Assembly (NCBI RefSeq): GCF_000430625.1
Contig: NZ_AUMJ01000028.1
Coordinates: 1-64,000 of the forward strand
DNA: 64,000 bases
Source: Aneurinibacillus terranovensis DSM 18919
GTDB taxonomy: Bacteria; Bacillota; Bacilli; Aneurinibacillales; Aneurinibacillaceae
Direction: 5' to 3'
A program made the position numbers and the translations under genes. The notes under the pieces are model-generated. The model was not told the origin of the DNA, did no database searches, and saw nothing but the letters and a program-made list of their open reading frames with translations. Below are positions 8,637-16,176 of this stretch, in pieces. Numbering within the stretch: the first letter of the stretch is position 1; each line of letters starts with the position of its first letter.

Positions 8637-8954
8637 GTGCTGCAAGTAACAGAACGGGCAAAAAACGAAGTGAAAAACAGAGTAGCATCGCGGCGTTTAA
8701 CTGTACTCGGCATCCGGGAAGGCGGCTGAGGCTTCACGCTGCGTTTTGCCCTGGTTCAGGGCAACATACCAGGCACCTCTTTTGAATGCAGGGATAAAGA
8801 GGGAATAACTTATTGTATAGACAAAGACATTCAGGAAATGTACCCGGAGACTCTTACCCTTGATTATATGGTCAATCAGGGATTCCGGCTGTATACAAGC
8901 AGCCAGTATTTGGCGACACATATGCGAATTTTTCATGCGCTTGAAGAAGTATGA
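8637..8954 (+). CDS. HesB/IscA-like protein with in-frame UGA: candidate selenoprotein
   Basis: Read through one TGA (8727-8729), this frame gives 105 residues with the HesB-like (A-type Fe-S biogenesis) pattern: VTERAKNEV at the start, GIREGG-U-GFTLRF around the TGA, and GITYCID and LDYMVNQGFRLY later. The TGA is codon 31, aligned with the first conserved Cys of IscA (SGCSG). The C-terminal CGC pair of IscA is absent; other cysteines are C51 and C60. GTG start with GGGGAG six bases before; strong promoter at 8499. No other stop interrupts the 75 codons after the TGA, and a bSECIS-like hairpin follows. HesB-like selenoproteins are a known class. The alternative is a recent nonsense mutation. 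No Sec machinery genes are in the window. Confidence 0.65.
8746..8764 (+). promoter_or_regulatory. Putative bacterial SECIS hairpin
   Basis: TTGCCCT (8746-8752) pairs perfectly with AGGGCAA (8758-8764) around the loop GGTTC. The apical loop starts 23 nt after the TGA and its first two bases are G. Published bSECIS rules ask for a distance of about 16-37 nt, a small loop and a G among the first two loop bases; all are met. The function is inferred. Confidence 0.5.
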
Positions 8955-8962
8955 AACCTATA

Positions 8963-9161
8963 CTGAGAAAAACTCGCGGGCGTTGCCGCTCGTCCTTTTT
9001 CTGCAGGGTAGCGAAACGGCCGCTTAGTGACCGGAAGGTCGGACCGACAAAACATCCGGGTACCTCAATGATGGAGACAATTGTCGGTCTGATCGACCTT
9101 CCGGCCACACGCTCCACATCGAAAAAGCAACGTTCGGCACACTCCCGCGAGTTTTTCTCAG
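8963..9161. repeat. 199-bp imperfect inverted repeat (MITE-like or structured RNA)
   Basis: Perfect 18-bp ends (8963-8980 CTGAGAAAAACTCGCGGG, complement at 9144-9161) are followed by further paired blocks: TGCCG 8984/9135, CTTTTTC 8995/9121, CCGGAAGGTCG 9031/9094 and GACCGACA 9042/9082. The arms differ between blocks. I see no target-site duplication and no convincing ORF. It begins 8 bp after the HesB-like stop codon. Confidence 0.7.
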
Positions 9162-9172
9162 GTGACCAATGG

Positions 9173-9220
9173 AAGAAAGTATATGTTGCTTTAACACTGT
9201 AAAGCAACATATACTTTCTT
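9173..9220. repeat. Perfect 21-bp inverted repeat, 6-nt loop
   Basis: 9173-9193 and 9200-9220 are exact reverse complements (inner part GTATATGTTGCTTTA) around ACACTG. There is no T-run directly after it, so it is not a standard terminator. It lies between the long repeat and the real terminator at 9229. Confidence 0.8.
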
Positions 9221-9228
9221 TAACGGTT

Positions 9229-9266
9229 AAAAAGGCGAACCTCCTTCGGTAAGGTTCGCCTTTTTC
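9229..9266. terminator. Bidirectional terminator between the HesB-like and Cof-phosphatase genes
   Basis: The 14-bp stem AAAAAGGCGAACCT / AGGTTCGCCTTTTT with flanking A and T runs closes the rightward HesB region and the leftward phosphatase gene. Confidence 0.9.
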
Positions 9267-9330
9267 TATATTTTACATGTTTCCCGTTTTTTGTTTCCGG
9301 TTTCGGTTTTATCTCGTTTTCGAATCGTTG

Positions 9331-10140
9331 TTATCTTATTTTCGCTTTTTCCAGGATAAGACGGCGGATCGCGTCGGCTACACCGTTGTCGTTATTGGAA
9401 GCCACAATAAGATCAGCCTCCCGTTTGACATCTTCCGGTGCGTTCTCGACAGCAACCCCAACACCGGCCGCGTGAATCATTTCCAGGTCATTATAATAAT
9501 TTCCAATGGCAATCGTCTCGTTCATTGAAATTCCCAGTTTATCCGCTAGGTGGCGAAGCGCCGTTCCTTTAGACGTTGACTTCTCAATAATATCAATATA
9601 ATAAGGGCCGCTTCGAATCGTTTTTATCGGCAATTGCATCGCTTGAATATCTGCAAAAGCTTTCGTTAACTGTTCATCGGAACCGAAAAGTGTGAATTTT
9701 ACAATCTTGTCCCGGACACGTAACGCATCGTCGACCAGTTTGGGGGTGGCAAGATATTTTGCATACATCTTGTTAACTTCTTCATTATCAAGGGTCTCTG
9801 TATACATTTCAAAAGGCGAACAAAAGTCGGTATGGATACCGGAAGCCCGGCAATAGCTTACTACATCTTTTAAATCATCCATATAAAAACCGCTTTCCCA
9901 TAAAATTTCCCTGGTTTTTGAATGGGTGACAACCGCCCCATTATGGGTAATAAGATAACCGTCCAGCTCCAGTTCCTCCAATATAGGAATCACGCTGAAA
10001 GGCCCGCGTCCCGAACACATTACAACGGTAACTCCTTGTTCTTCGGCGAGGTGCAGTGTTTTTTTTGTTTCTCCGGTGATGCTGTAATCATCGGTAAGTA
10101 ATGTTCCATCAATATCGATTGCTGCTAATTTGTAATTCAT
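9331..10140 (-). CDS. Cof-type HAD-superfamily phosphatase
   Basis: This 269-residue HAD hydrolase is of the Cof/YidA/YwpJ subfamily, which dephosphorylates small phosphometabolites (sugar phosphates, FMN, PLP). It has motif I DIDGTLL (residues 8-14, both Asp present), motif II CSGR, a type IIB cap in the middle, a Lys in the LRVRDKIVKF region, and motif IV GNYYNDLEM. Length is typical. The ATG is preceded by AAGGAG at a slightly long spacing. It is monocistronic and ends at a strong shared terminator. The substrate cannot be predicted. Confidence 0.88.
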   Translation of the reverse strand: MNYKLAAIDIDGTLLTDDYSITGETKKTLHLAEEQGVTVVMCSGRGPFSVIPILEELELDGYLITHNGAVVTHSKTREILWESGFYMDDLKDVVSYCRASGIHTDFCSPFEMYTETLDNEEVNKMYAKYLATPKLVDDALRVRDKIVKFTLFGSDEQLTKAFADIQAMQLPIKTIRSGPYYIDIIEKSTSKGTALRHLADKLGISMNETIAIGNYYNDLEMIHAAGVGVAVENAPEDVKREADLIVASNNDNGVADAIRRLILEKAKIR

Positions 10141-10388
10141 AAATAGTAAAAATGCTCCTTTCCCCCTGACAATATGCTGCTAATCGGTGTATATTCAGTG
10201 GTTCGCTGTATAAAATGCCTGCAGCATGGTTTCGCTTTCTGAGGTTTTAAAATAAACTCTGTATGTGTATTGTAATCATATCATAATCTGTTATTCCATG
10301 ATTCTGTCCCAAGAAGTAAGTTTCATTGCCCTGCTTGTCTGGTATAATAGCAAAAGAGAAATTAACTGTAGGGGAGAATTTATAACCA

Positions 10389-12149
10389 ATGCATATCGAC
10401 TTGCGCAGCTTTCTACGCACACTTCAAAAAGAGAACAATTTGCTTGAAATAACCGCTTCGGTGGATGCGAATCTTGAACTGGCGGAAATTCATCGCCGTG
10501 TGATTGACGAGGGTGGACCTGCTCTTTTATTTACCAATGTAAAGGACAGCGAATTTCCGGTGGTGACGAATCTGTTCGGAACAGAGAGACGGGTGGAACT
10601 CGCTTTCGGCCCGCGTCCGGAAAAACTCGTCCAACAGCTGGTCGGCTCACTTGATAAGCTTCTTCCTCCGAAAATAAAAACGCTGTGGGAAAGCCGCTCG
10701 GCCCTGCTGGATGTTGCGCGTACCGGGCTCAAAAATGTTCCCCCGGCCAAGGCTCCGGTGACAAATGTGCTGGATGAAATGGTCGATTTACATAAACTAC
10801 CCGTACTAACCAGCTGGCAGCTAGACGGCGGGCCTTTTTTTACACTTCCACTCGTCTATACGGAACACCCGGTTACGAAAGAACACAACCTTGGCATGTA
10901 CCGGATGCAGGTGCAGGAAAAAAACCGGACAGGCATACACTGGCAAATTCATAAAGGCGGCGGGTTTCACCATCACGAGGCGGAACTTCGCAATCGATCC
11001 CTTCCAGTTACCATGTTTCTCGGAGGACCTCCGGCTCTCACGATCACAGCGATTGCCCCTCTGCCCGAGATGGTGCCGGAACTCATTTTTACTTCCTTTT
11101 TAATGGGGGAAAAGCTGGATATAACAAGCATACCGGACCATGCCCATAAACTGATTGCCCAGGCTGAATTCGCATTTTGCGGGGAAGTTCCGCCACATGT
11201 GCGCCACCCGGAAGGCCCGTTCGGCGACCATTATGGCTACTATTCCTGGATACACGATTTTCCTGTGTTTAACATCAAGAAGGTGTACCGCCGCAAAGAT
11301 GCGATTTATCCCGCAACGGTAGTAGGCAAACCGCGGCAGGAAGATTATTTTATCGGCGAATACCTGCAGCGGCTTCTTTCTCCCATCTTCCCTGTAGTGA
11401 TGCCCGGCGTTAAAAGCCTCTGGACATATGGAGAAACCGGCTTCCATTCACTGGCGGGAGCTGTGGTGCGGGAGAGCTATTATCGGGAAGCAATGGCCCA
11501 TGCGTTCCGAATTATGGGAGAAGGTCAGCTAACACTGACCAAATTTTTAATGCTGACGGACACTCCCAGCGATTTGCAAAATTTCGCTCCTTTTCTGGAA
11601 ACAATTCTGGCCCGCTTTAATCCGAACCGCGATCTGCTGATTGTCCATGATACGTCGATGGATACGCTCGACTATACAGGACGCAAGTTTAACCACGGCA
11701 GCAAAGCAATTATGCTCGGAATTGGCGATCCGATCCGCGAACTTCCGCGTGAGTATGCCGGCAGCCCGATTCCCGGCATTGCCAAGATTAAACCGTACTG
11801 CGCGGGCTGCCTGGTTGTATCGGGCGCAGGCTATACGGCGGACGGGGAACTGGCAAACAAGCTGGTGGAGCAAGGAGCCGAACAGCTTGCGCCATGGCCA
11901 CTCGTATTTGTGGTGGATGATGCGGACGAGATCGTCGACCAAACTACCTTCTTATGGACCACCTTTACACGTTTTGACCCGGCCCACGATGTGTATGCGA
12001 GGAAAAGCCTGGTGCAGAACAAAGTGCAGTTTGACGGCCCGATTATTATCGATGCGCGGATGAAACCTTTTTATCCGGATGAACTCATTCCGCGGGAAGA
12101 TATCGTCACACTCGTTGACAGCAGATGGAAGGAGTACTTTCCTTCCTGA
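10389..12149 (+). CDS. UbiD-family prenylated-FMN decarboxylase
   Basis: This 586-residue (de)carboxylase belongs to the UbiD family, which uses prenylated FMN made by UbiX. The family's acidic active-site region is visible as RHPEGPFGDHYGYYS (around 276-290), preceded by the HWQIHKGGGFHHHEA block that binds metal and prFMN. The start ATG has AGGGGAGA at good spacing. In Bacillales, UbiD paralogues are proposed for menaquinone (futalosine) or aromatic acid decarboxylation; the substrate here is open. No ubiX partner lies in the window. The neighbouring convergent UbiB-like kinase gene hints at a quinone theme but proves nothing. Confidence 0.88.
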   Translation: MHIDLRSFLRTLQKENNLLEITASVDANLELAEIHRRVIDEGGPALLFTNVKDSEFPVVTNLFGTERRVELAFGPRPEKLVQQLVGSLDKLLPPKIKTLWESRSALLDVARTGLKNVPPAKAPVTNVLDEMVDLHKLPVLTSWQLDGGPFFTLPLVYTEHPVTKEHNLGMYRMQVQEKNRTGIHWQIHKGGGFHHHEAELRNRSLPVTMFLGGPPALTITAIAPLPEMVPELIFTSFLMGEKLDITSIPDHAHKLIAQAEFAFCGEVPPHVRHPEGPFGDHYGYYSWIHDFPVFNIKKVYRRKDAIYPATVVGKPRQEDYFIGEYLQRLLSPIFPVVMPGVKSLWTYGETGFHSLAGAVVRESYYREAMAHAFRIMGEGQLTLTKFLMLTDTPSDLQNFAPFLETILARFNPNRDLLIVHDTSMDTLDYTGRKFNHGSKAIMLGIGDPIRELPREYAGSPIPGIAKIKPYCAGCLVVSGAGYTADGELANKLVEQGAEQLAPWPLVFVVDDADEIVDQTTFLWTTFTRFDPAHDVYARKSLVQNKVQFDGPIIIDARMKPFYPDELIPREDIVTLVDSRWKEYFPS

Positions 12150-12238
12150 AAACAAATTGGGCTGGCCCGAACGAAAACTCGAAGACAGTGGGCAATGGAA
12201 AAGTGGAGCCTAGAAACAGAAACGTTGGCAGATGCATC

Positions 12239-12526
12239 TCACCCTTTGTAACGGTTCCAGAATTTGAGCAGGAACCGGAACGGCCAAGGAAGCCACCATC
12301 CGGCCCGATCCGCCTGGCGGGTAAAATTAATAAAGGCTGCGGCCGCTCGGCGGTTTTCTTTAATTTTTTCTTCATCGCCTCTAACAGTAAACCTGTATCC
12401 GTCTTTTAATCCTTCCAGCTTAAACGAAAAATTGCCGCATTCCGCCTCAGCCTCCTTAAACGCTTTTTCATCCACTTCTTTTTTCCATTCTTCTTTTCCC
12501 AGTTTTTCGTCTCTTTCTTTCGCCAT
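12239..12526 (-). CDS. Small charged hypothetical protein downstream of the ubiB-like gene
   Basis: This 95-residue protein is one I do not recognise. The first half is very rich in Lys and Glu. The last third is aromatic and basic (WWLPWPFRFLLKFWNRYKG) and could be an amphipathic membrane-touching helix. AGAGGTG lies seven bases before the ATG, and the gene starts 19 bp after the stop of the UbiB-like kinase, so the two are probably co-transcribed. The good ribosome site and position argue that it is real; the antisense frames here look like shadows. Confidence 0.6.
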   Translation of the reverse strand: MAKERDEKLGKEEWKKEVDEKAFKEAEAECGNFSFKLEGLKDGYRFTVRGDEEKIKENRRAAAAFINFTRQADRAGWWLPWPFRFLLKFWNRYKG

Positions 12527-12545
12527 CTTTGTTCACCTCTATTCG

Positions 12546-14198
12546 TTAATTAACAGTCGATCGTTCTTTGAGAAGATTCACCGCTTTCTTCTGGTAATGA
12601 AGCAAACGCTGGAACGCGATCATCATAACCCCTATGCATATATATGTTTCTGTGGAATAGTGCATGACCCACAGCAGAATGGCGCTTCCCCATCCCAGTA
12701 CAAGAAACAGGAGGGATGTCTTCTGCCTGGCCCTATAGTATGCGAGCCATTTATTGATTTCATCCCGATTGCGAATATACTGTCGGTATTCAGCAGAATT
12801 ATCTATGTAGCGATTTAATTGCCGCGGTAAAGCCACAATTTCCCGCACCACGTCTTTCGCGAGTTTCACGATAACTTCCCGGTTGCTTGTCCGTGTTTCC
12901 TCCTGGTTTAGCCATTCGGCAACGATGGGGCGGCCCAGTTCCAAAAAATCCACATCGGGTTTAATCGTCGTAATCACGCCAATAACTGTGCTGAAAGCCC
13001 TGCCTAAAAATGCGTATTCCGCCGGCAGTTGAATCGGCTGTACCTGCACGAAATCCTGGAGCTGCAAGATCATTTCTTCCAGCACATCATCGTCAAGGGT
13101 CATGAAATCACGCGTAAAATACAGTTCAAGCCCCACTTGCAAAGCGATTTTCACCTGTTCCCGGTCCGCCTGTTGGGTTAAAAAGTGAAGTTTATCGAGT
13201 GCGTCCACTACCCCATCAAAATCTTTAAGAATGACCGCCTGGATCACCTGCTGGATATACATGCGGGACTGCGGCTTGATTTCCCCAACCATACCAAAAT
13301 CAAGAAGGACGATCGTTCCGGCAGAGCAGATGAAGATATTTCCCGGGTGTAAATCAGCGTGAAAAAAGCCATATTGCAAAACTTGCTCCAAAAATAATCG
13401 GGCCACGCGCGTCACAACATATTCTTTATCAATGTTGTGAGTTTCAAGAAACCGGTGATCGGTAACCTTAGCGCCTTCCACCCAATCCATCACAAGAATG
13501 CGCCGGGTCATAAACTCTTCGTAATAGCGTGGAATTTTTACGGTACTATCATTTGCATACATTTCCATAAAGCGTTTAGCATGCACGTATTCTTTTCGAA
13601 AGTCAAGTTCTCTCGAAATGGTTTGCTCCAATTGCCGGTACAATTCCTTCAGGTCGGTCATTTTCCCCCAGCGGGTAAATCTCCTGGCAAGGCTCACCAC
13701 AAGGCGGGTAGCAGCAAAGTCAGCGCTGATGATTTTTTCTATGCCCGGACGTTGAATCTTTATCGCGACTTTTTCACCGGTTTTCAGAAAAGCCTGGTAC
13801 ACTTCTCCGATCGAGGCGGAAGCTACCGGGCCATCAGAAATATCCACAAACACTTCATGAACAGGCTGGTTAAGCTCCTTTTCCAATACCTGCCTGCTTT
13901 CTTCCCACTGAACAGAAGGGACACGGTCAGTTAAATCAGCCAGTTCTCTTGTAAACGCACGCGGCATGACATCCGCCCTCGTACTTAGAAACTGACCCAT
14001 CTTAATGAGCAGCCCTCCAAGTTTGAGCGCGTTCTGTTTATACTCACGCGCCTGCCGTCCGACAAGCTGCTCCCACTTTTCCTGCAGTTCAGCGCGGTTT
14101 CCTGTACGGTATTTGCGGTTAAACCACCACACCTGAAAGAAAAAGCGTACGGTCATGAAGACGATGACGTAAATTCTATAATAGCGGTTCCGAAGCAT
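12546..14198 (-). CDS. UbiB/AarF/ABC1 atypical kinase family protein
   Basis: This 550-residue protein belongs to the ABC1/UbiB family of atypical kinases or ATPases linked to quinone and membrane lipid biology. Visible motifs are the KxGQ element LIKMGQFLSTRADVMP, the Ala-rich ASIGEVYQA loop, VAIKIQRPG with the catalytic lysine, FHADLHPGNIF and LLDFGMVG (metal site), plus two hydrophobic helices near the C-terminus. The start is set at 14198 because GAGGAG lies six bases before this ATG; the two upstream in-frame ATGs lack ribosome sites. It lies downstream of mtnA and upstream of the small charged gene. Confidence 0.9.
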   Translation of the reverse strand: MLRNRYYRIYVIVFMTVRFFFQVWWFNRKYRTGNRAELQEKWEQLVGRQAREYKQNALKLGGLLIKMGQFLSTRADVMPRAFTRELADLTDRVPSVQWEESRQVLEKELNQPVHEVFVDISDGPVASASIGEVYQAFLKTGEKVAIKIQRPGIEKIISADFAATRLVVSLARRFTRWGKMTDLKELYRQLEQTISRELDFRKEYVHAKRFMEMYANDSTVKIPRYYEEFMTRRILVMDWVEGAKVTDHRFLETHNIDKEYVVTRVARLFLEQVLQYGFFHADLHPGNIFICSAGTIVLLDFGMVGEIKPQSRMYIQQVIQAVILKDFDGVVDALDKLHFLTQQADREQVKIALQVGLELYFTRDFMTLDDDVLEEMILQLQDFVQVQPIQLPAEYAFLGRAFSTVIGVITTIKPDVDFLELGRPIVAEWLNQEETRTSNREVIVKLAKDVVREIVALPRQLNRYIDNSAEYRQYIRNRDEINKWLAYYRARQKTSLLFLVLGWGSAILLWVMHYSTETYICIGVMMIAFQRLLHYQKKAVNLLKERSTVN

Positions 14199-14270
14199 AC
14201 CCATCTCCTCAGCCATGTTATATATTCTCAATAGAGAGAGCCAGAGAGTTTTCCTTCCTTATAAATCTTT

Positions 14271-15332
14271 TTACTTGTTGAATAATTTCCTAAGGCCTTC
14301 CTCATAGGGCTCCTGGATAATTCCTTTTTCCGTGATAATCGCTGTCACATAGTCATGGGGAGTGACGTCAAAGGCCGGATTGTACACTTTGATGTCAGCA
14401 GGGGCAACCATCCTTCCCATGCTGTGGGTTACTTCTACCGCATGCCGCTCCTCGATCGGAATCATCGTACCATTTGGCGTCTGCAAATCAATGGAAGAGA
14501 GCGGGGCCGCCACGTAGAACGGAATATTATGTGCTCTGGCAAGCACAGCAAGCCCATAGGTGCCAATTTTATTGGCGACATCTCCATTCGCGGCAACCCG
14601 ATCCGTTCCGACGATGACGGCCTGCACCCACCCGTTAGCCATCACCTTGGCTGCCATATTATCGCAAATAAGGGTCACATCAATTCCTGCCTGCTGCAGT
14701 TCATACGCTGTAAGACGCGCACCCTGAAGTACCGGACGCGTTTCGTCGGCAAACACTTTTATATTCCAGCCTTTCTCATGGGCCAAATACATCGGCGCCG
14801 TCGCGGTCCCATATTTGGCCGTGGCAAGCCCGCCCGCGTTACAGTGGGTGAGGACGCCCATTCCGTCATGAAATAGCGTAAGCGCGTGTTCCCCAATCGC
14901 GCGGCACACATCCTCATCCTCCTGCTGGATCTGCCTGGCTTCGGCAAGAAGCACCTGCTTGATCTCCTGTGACGGCATTCCATCCACTGCGGCACGCTGT
15001 GCGGCTTTGTACATCCGATCCAATGCCCAGAATAAATTCACAGCGGTTGGGCGCGAAGTAGCAAGATAGTCCGCATAATTTCTTATTTCACCCAGCAATA
15101 CCTCCGGGTCACTTGTCTCGCTATGACGAACGGCTATATATAAACCATAAGCTGCAGTTATACCAATAGCCGGTGCCCCGCGTACCTGCATCTTCTGTAT
15201 CGCATCCCATACGTCGTCCACTTTCTCCAGCGTAAGGTAATCTGTCACGTGCGGCAATTTGGTTTGATCAAGAAGGATCAGCGAATCGCTATCCCAGCGA
15301 ACTGATTGCAGAGACTTGTATATTTGTTTCAT
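14271..15332 (-). CDS. mtnA: S-methyl-5-thioribose-1-phosphate isomerase MtnA
   Basis: This enzyme isomerises methylthioribose-1-phosphate to methylthioribulose-1-phosphate in the methionine salvage pathway. The 353-residue protein shows [13 protein letters not shown], the catalytic cysteine in [10 protein letters not shown] and the catalytic aspartate in [18 protein letters not shown], all characteristic of MtnA rather than eIF2B. AAGGAG lies at good distance from the ATG. Other salvage genes (mtnK, mtnW, mtnX, mtnB, mtnD) are not adjacent, so the pathway must be split in this genome. I do not see a SAM (S-box) leader in the short upstream region. Confidence 0.93.
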   Translation of the reverse strand: MKQIYKSLQSVRWDSDSLILLDQTKLPHVTDYLTLEKVDDVWDAIQKMQVRGAPAIGITAAYGLYIAVRHSETSDPEVLLGEIRNYADYLATSRPTAVNLFWALDRMYKAAQRAAVDGMPSQEIKQVLLAEARQIQQEDEDVCRAIGEHALTLFHDGMGVLTHCNAGGLATAKYGTATAPMYLAHEKGWNIKVFADETRPVLQGARLTAYELQQAGIDVTLICDNMAAKVMANGWVQAVIVGTDRVAANGDVANKIGTYGLAVLARAHNIPFYVAAPLSSIDLQTPNGTMIPIEERHAVEVTHSMGRMVAPADIKVYNPAFDVTPHDYVTAIITEKGIIQEPYEEGLRKLFNK

Positions 15333-15523
15333 TTTGTAGCTCCTTCACTTTATTTTCATTTCCCAGACTCTTATGAATAAAAGAATCATTTTTGGGGTAT
15401 TATTATAAATGATAGGTGAAAACAACACATAGCTGTCATTTTACAATTCATTTGCTGGTTACCCGATTACTTACCTGAGTATACGTCGATATATGGGAGA
15501 CTGCAAGAAGAGGAGGGTTGAAA

Positions 15524-15625
15524 ATGAATCCGGAAGATTGGATGGAATGGGAGTTTCCAAGTGTTTACTGTATTACAAAAATGATTTACCAGGCAAGGAA
15601 TACGGATTACACGGAAGGAATGTAA
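15524..15625 (+). CDS. 33-residue microprotein
   Basis: This tiny gene is supported by context: a perfect GAGGAGGG sits seven bases before the ATG, and a strong terminator begins two bases after the stop. The peptide begins MNPEDWMEWEFPSVYC and ends NTDYTEGM; it is acidic and aromatic with one cysteine and no signal peptide. I do not recognise it. It diverges from mtnA and converges on the CxxC protein gene. Confidence 0.55.
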   Translation: MNPEDWMEWEFPSVYCITKMIYQARNTDYTEGM

Positions 15626-15626
15626 G

Positions 15627-15668
15627 AAAAAGGAGGCACAGGCCTGCTCAGGCTTGTGCCTCCTTTTC
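15627..15668. terminator. Bidirectional terminator overlapping a gene end
   Basis: AAAAAGGAGGCACA pairs with TGTGCCTCCTTTT, with an inner GCCTG/CAGGC pair. The last codons of the leftward CxxC gene lie inside the hairpin. Confidence 0.85.
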
Positions 15669-15800
15669 TGTTTCCTTTTTTTCCTGACAGGAAAAGCAAA
15701 GCATTTTCCCGGGTTCTACCACTACCCCGCCAATAAAGCCGTCGTGACAATAGATTTTCGTACCACACTGAATGCAATCTCCTACATATTCCTGCACCAT
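15648..15800 (-). CDS. Small CxxC zinc-ribbon-like protein
   Basis: This 50-residue protein has two knuckles, CIQCGTKIYC and CFSCQEK, separated by a Gly/Val-rich stretch, as in small zinc ribbons. The ATG at 15800 has AGAGGTG very close upstream; the GTG one codon later would have better spacing. An upstream in-frame ATG (14 residues longer) has no ribosome site. Function is unknown; such proteins often bind Zn and may touch nucleic acid. It ends inside the shared terminator. Confidence 0.6.
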   Translation of the reverse strand: MVQEYVGDCIQCGTKIYCHDGFIGGVVVEPGKMLCFSCQEKKETEKEAQA

Positions 15801-15952
15801 CGCACCTCTATCCCAAATTCCCTCCATAGGGTGATTTAATTGTACCCTATTTTTTCTTTTTAGGCCTTTATATTTCGCTTTTTTACCGACGTTTCCTCTG
15901 CCGGAAAAAAGGGTATTCCATAAATAACACAACACGAAAAGGGAGTTGAATA

Positions 15953-16153
15953 TTGGATAAGAATGAACATGTTTATGCGAACAGTTTTGAATGGAAAGAT
16001 GAACCAGTTAATAAAAATCAGGCGGAAGATGTAAAAAATACCGACTGGAGCGTGGCCCGGAAAAATTAGGTAAAAAAACAGAATAAGGTGCTCTGGGGAA
16101 CAGCCTGGGAATCCGATCACTCAGGAAGTTCAATGGAGATGAAAATGGAGTAG
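15953..16153 (+). pseudogene. Small gene with an in-frame amber stop (38 + 28 codons)
   Basis: TTG start at 15953 with GGGAG seven bases upstream. It codes 38 residues (starting MDKNEHVYANSFEWKDE) to TAG at 16067-16069, and the same frame continues for 27 more sense codons (KVLWGTAWESDH...) to a second TAG at 16151-16153, which sits in the terminator palindrome. Composition is similar on both sides of the first TAG (acidic, Trp-containing). It may be a 66-residue gene broken by one mutation or a genuine 38-residue gene. The family is unknown. Confidence 0.4.
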
Positions 16154-16176
16154 CCCGCGGGCTACTCCATTTTCAT
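16139..16176. terminator. Perfect 38-nt palindrome formed by two convergent gene ends
   Basis: ATGAAAATGGAGTAGCCCG is followed directly by its exact reverse complement. It contains the last codons and stop of phaJ on the minus strand and the end of the small frame on the plus strand, so both frames end in MKME. It should act as a terminator hairpin, though without a long T-run. Confidence 0.7.

Noticed and set aside
8963-9161. T-box or known riboswitch
   Set aside because: No AGGGTGGTACCGCG motif and no other conserved core that I can identify; the structure is a simple long hairpin.
8951-9202. 83-codon frame over the inverted repeat, and the 112-codon frame opposite
   Set aside because: Both follow the palindromic structure, have no ribosome site and are not protein-like.
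14355-14876. 173-codon plus-strand frame inside mtnA
   Set aside because: Antisense shadow of a well-conserved gene.
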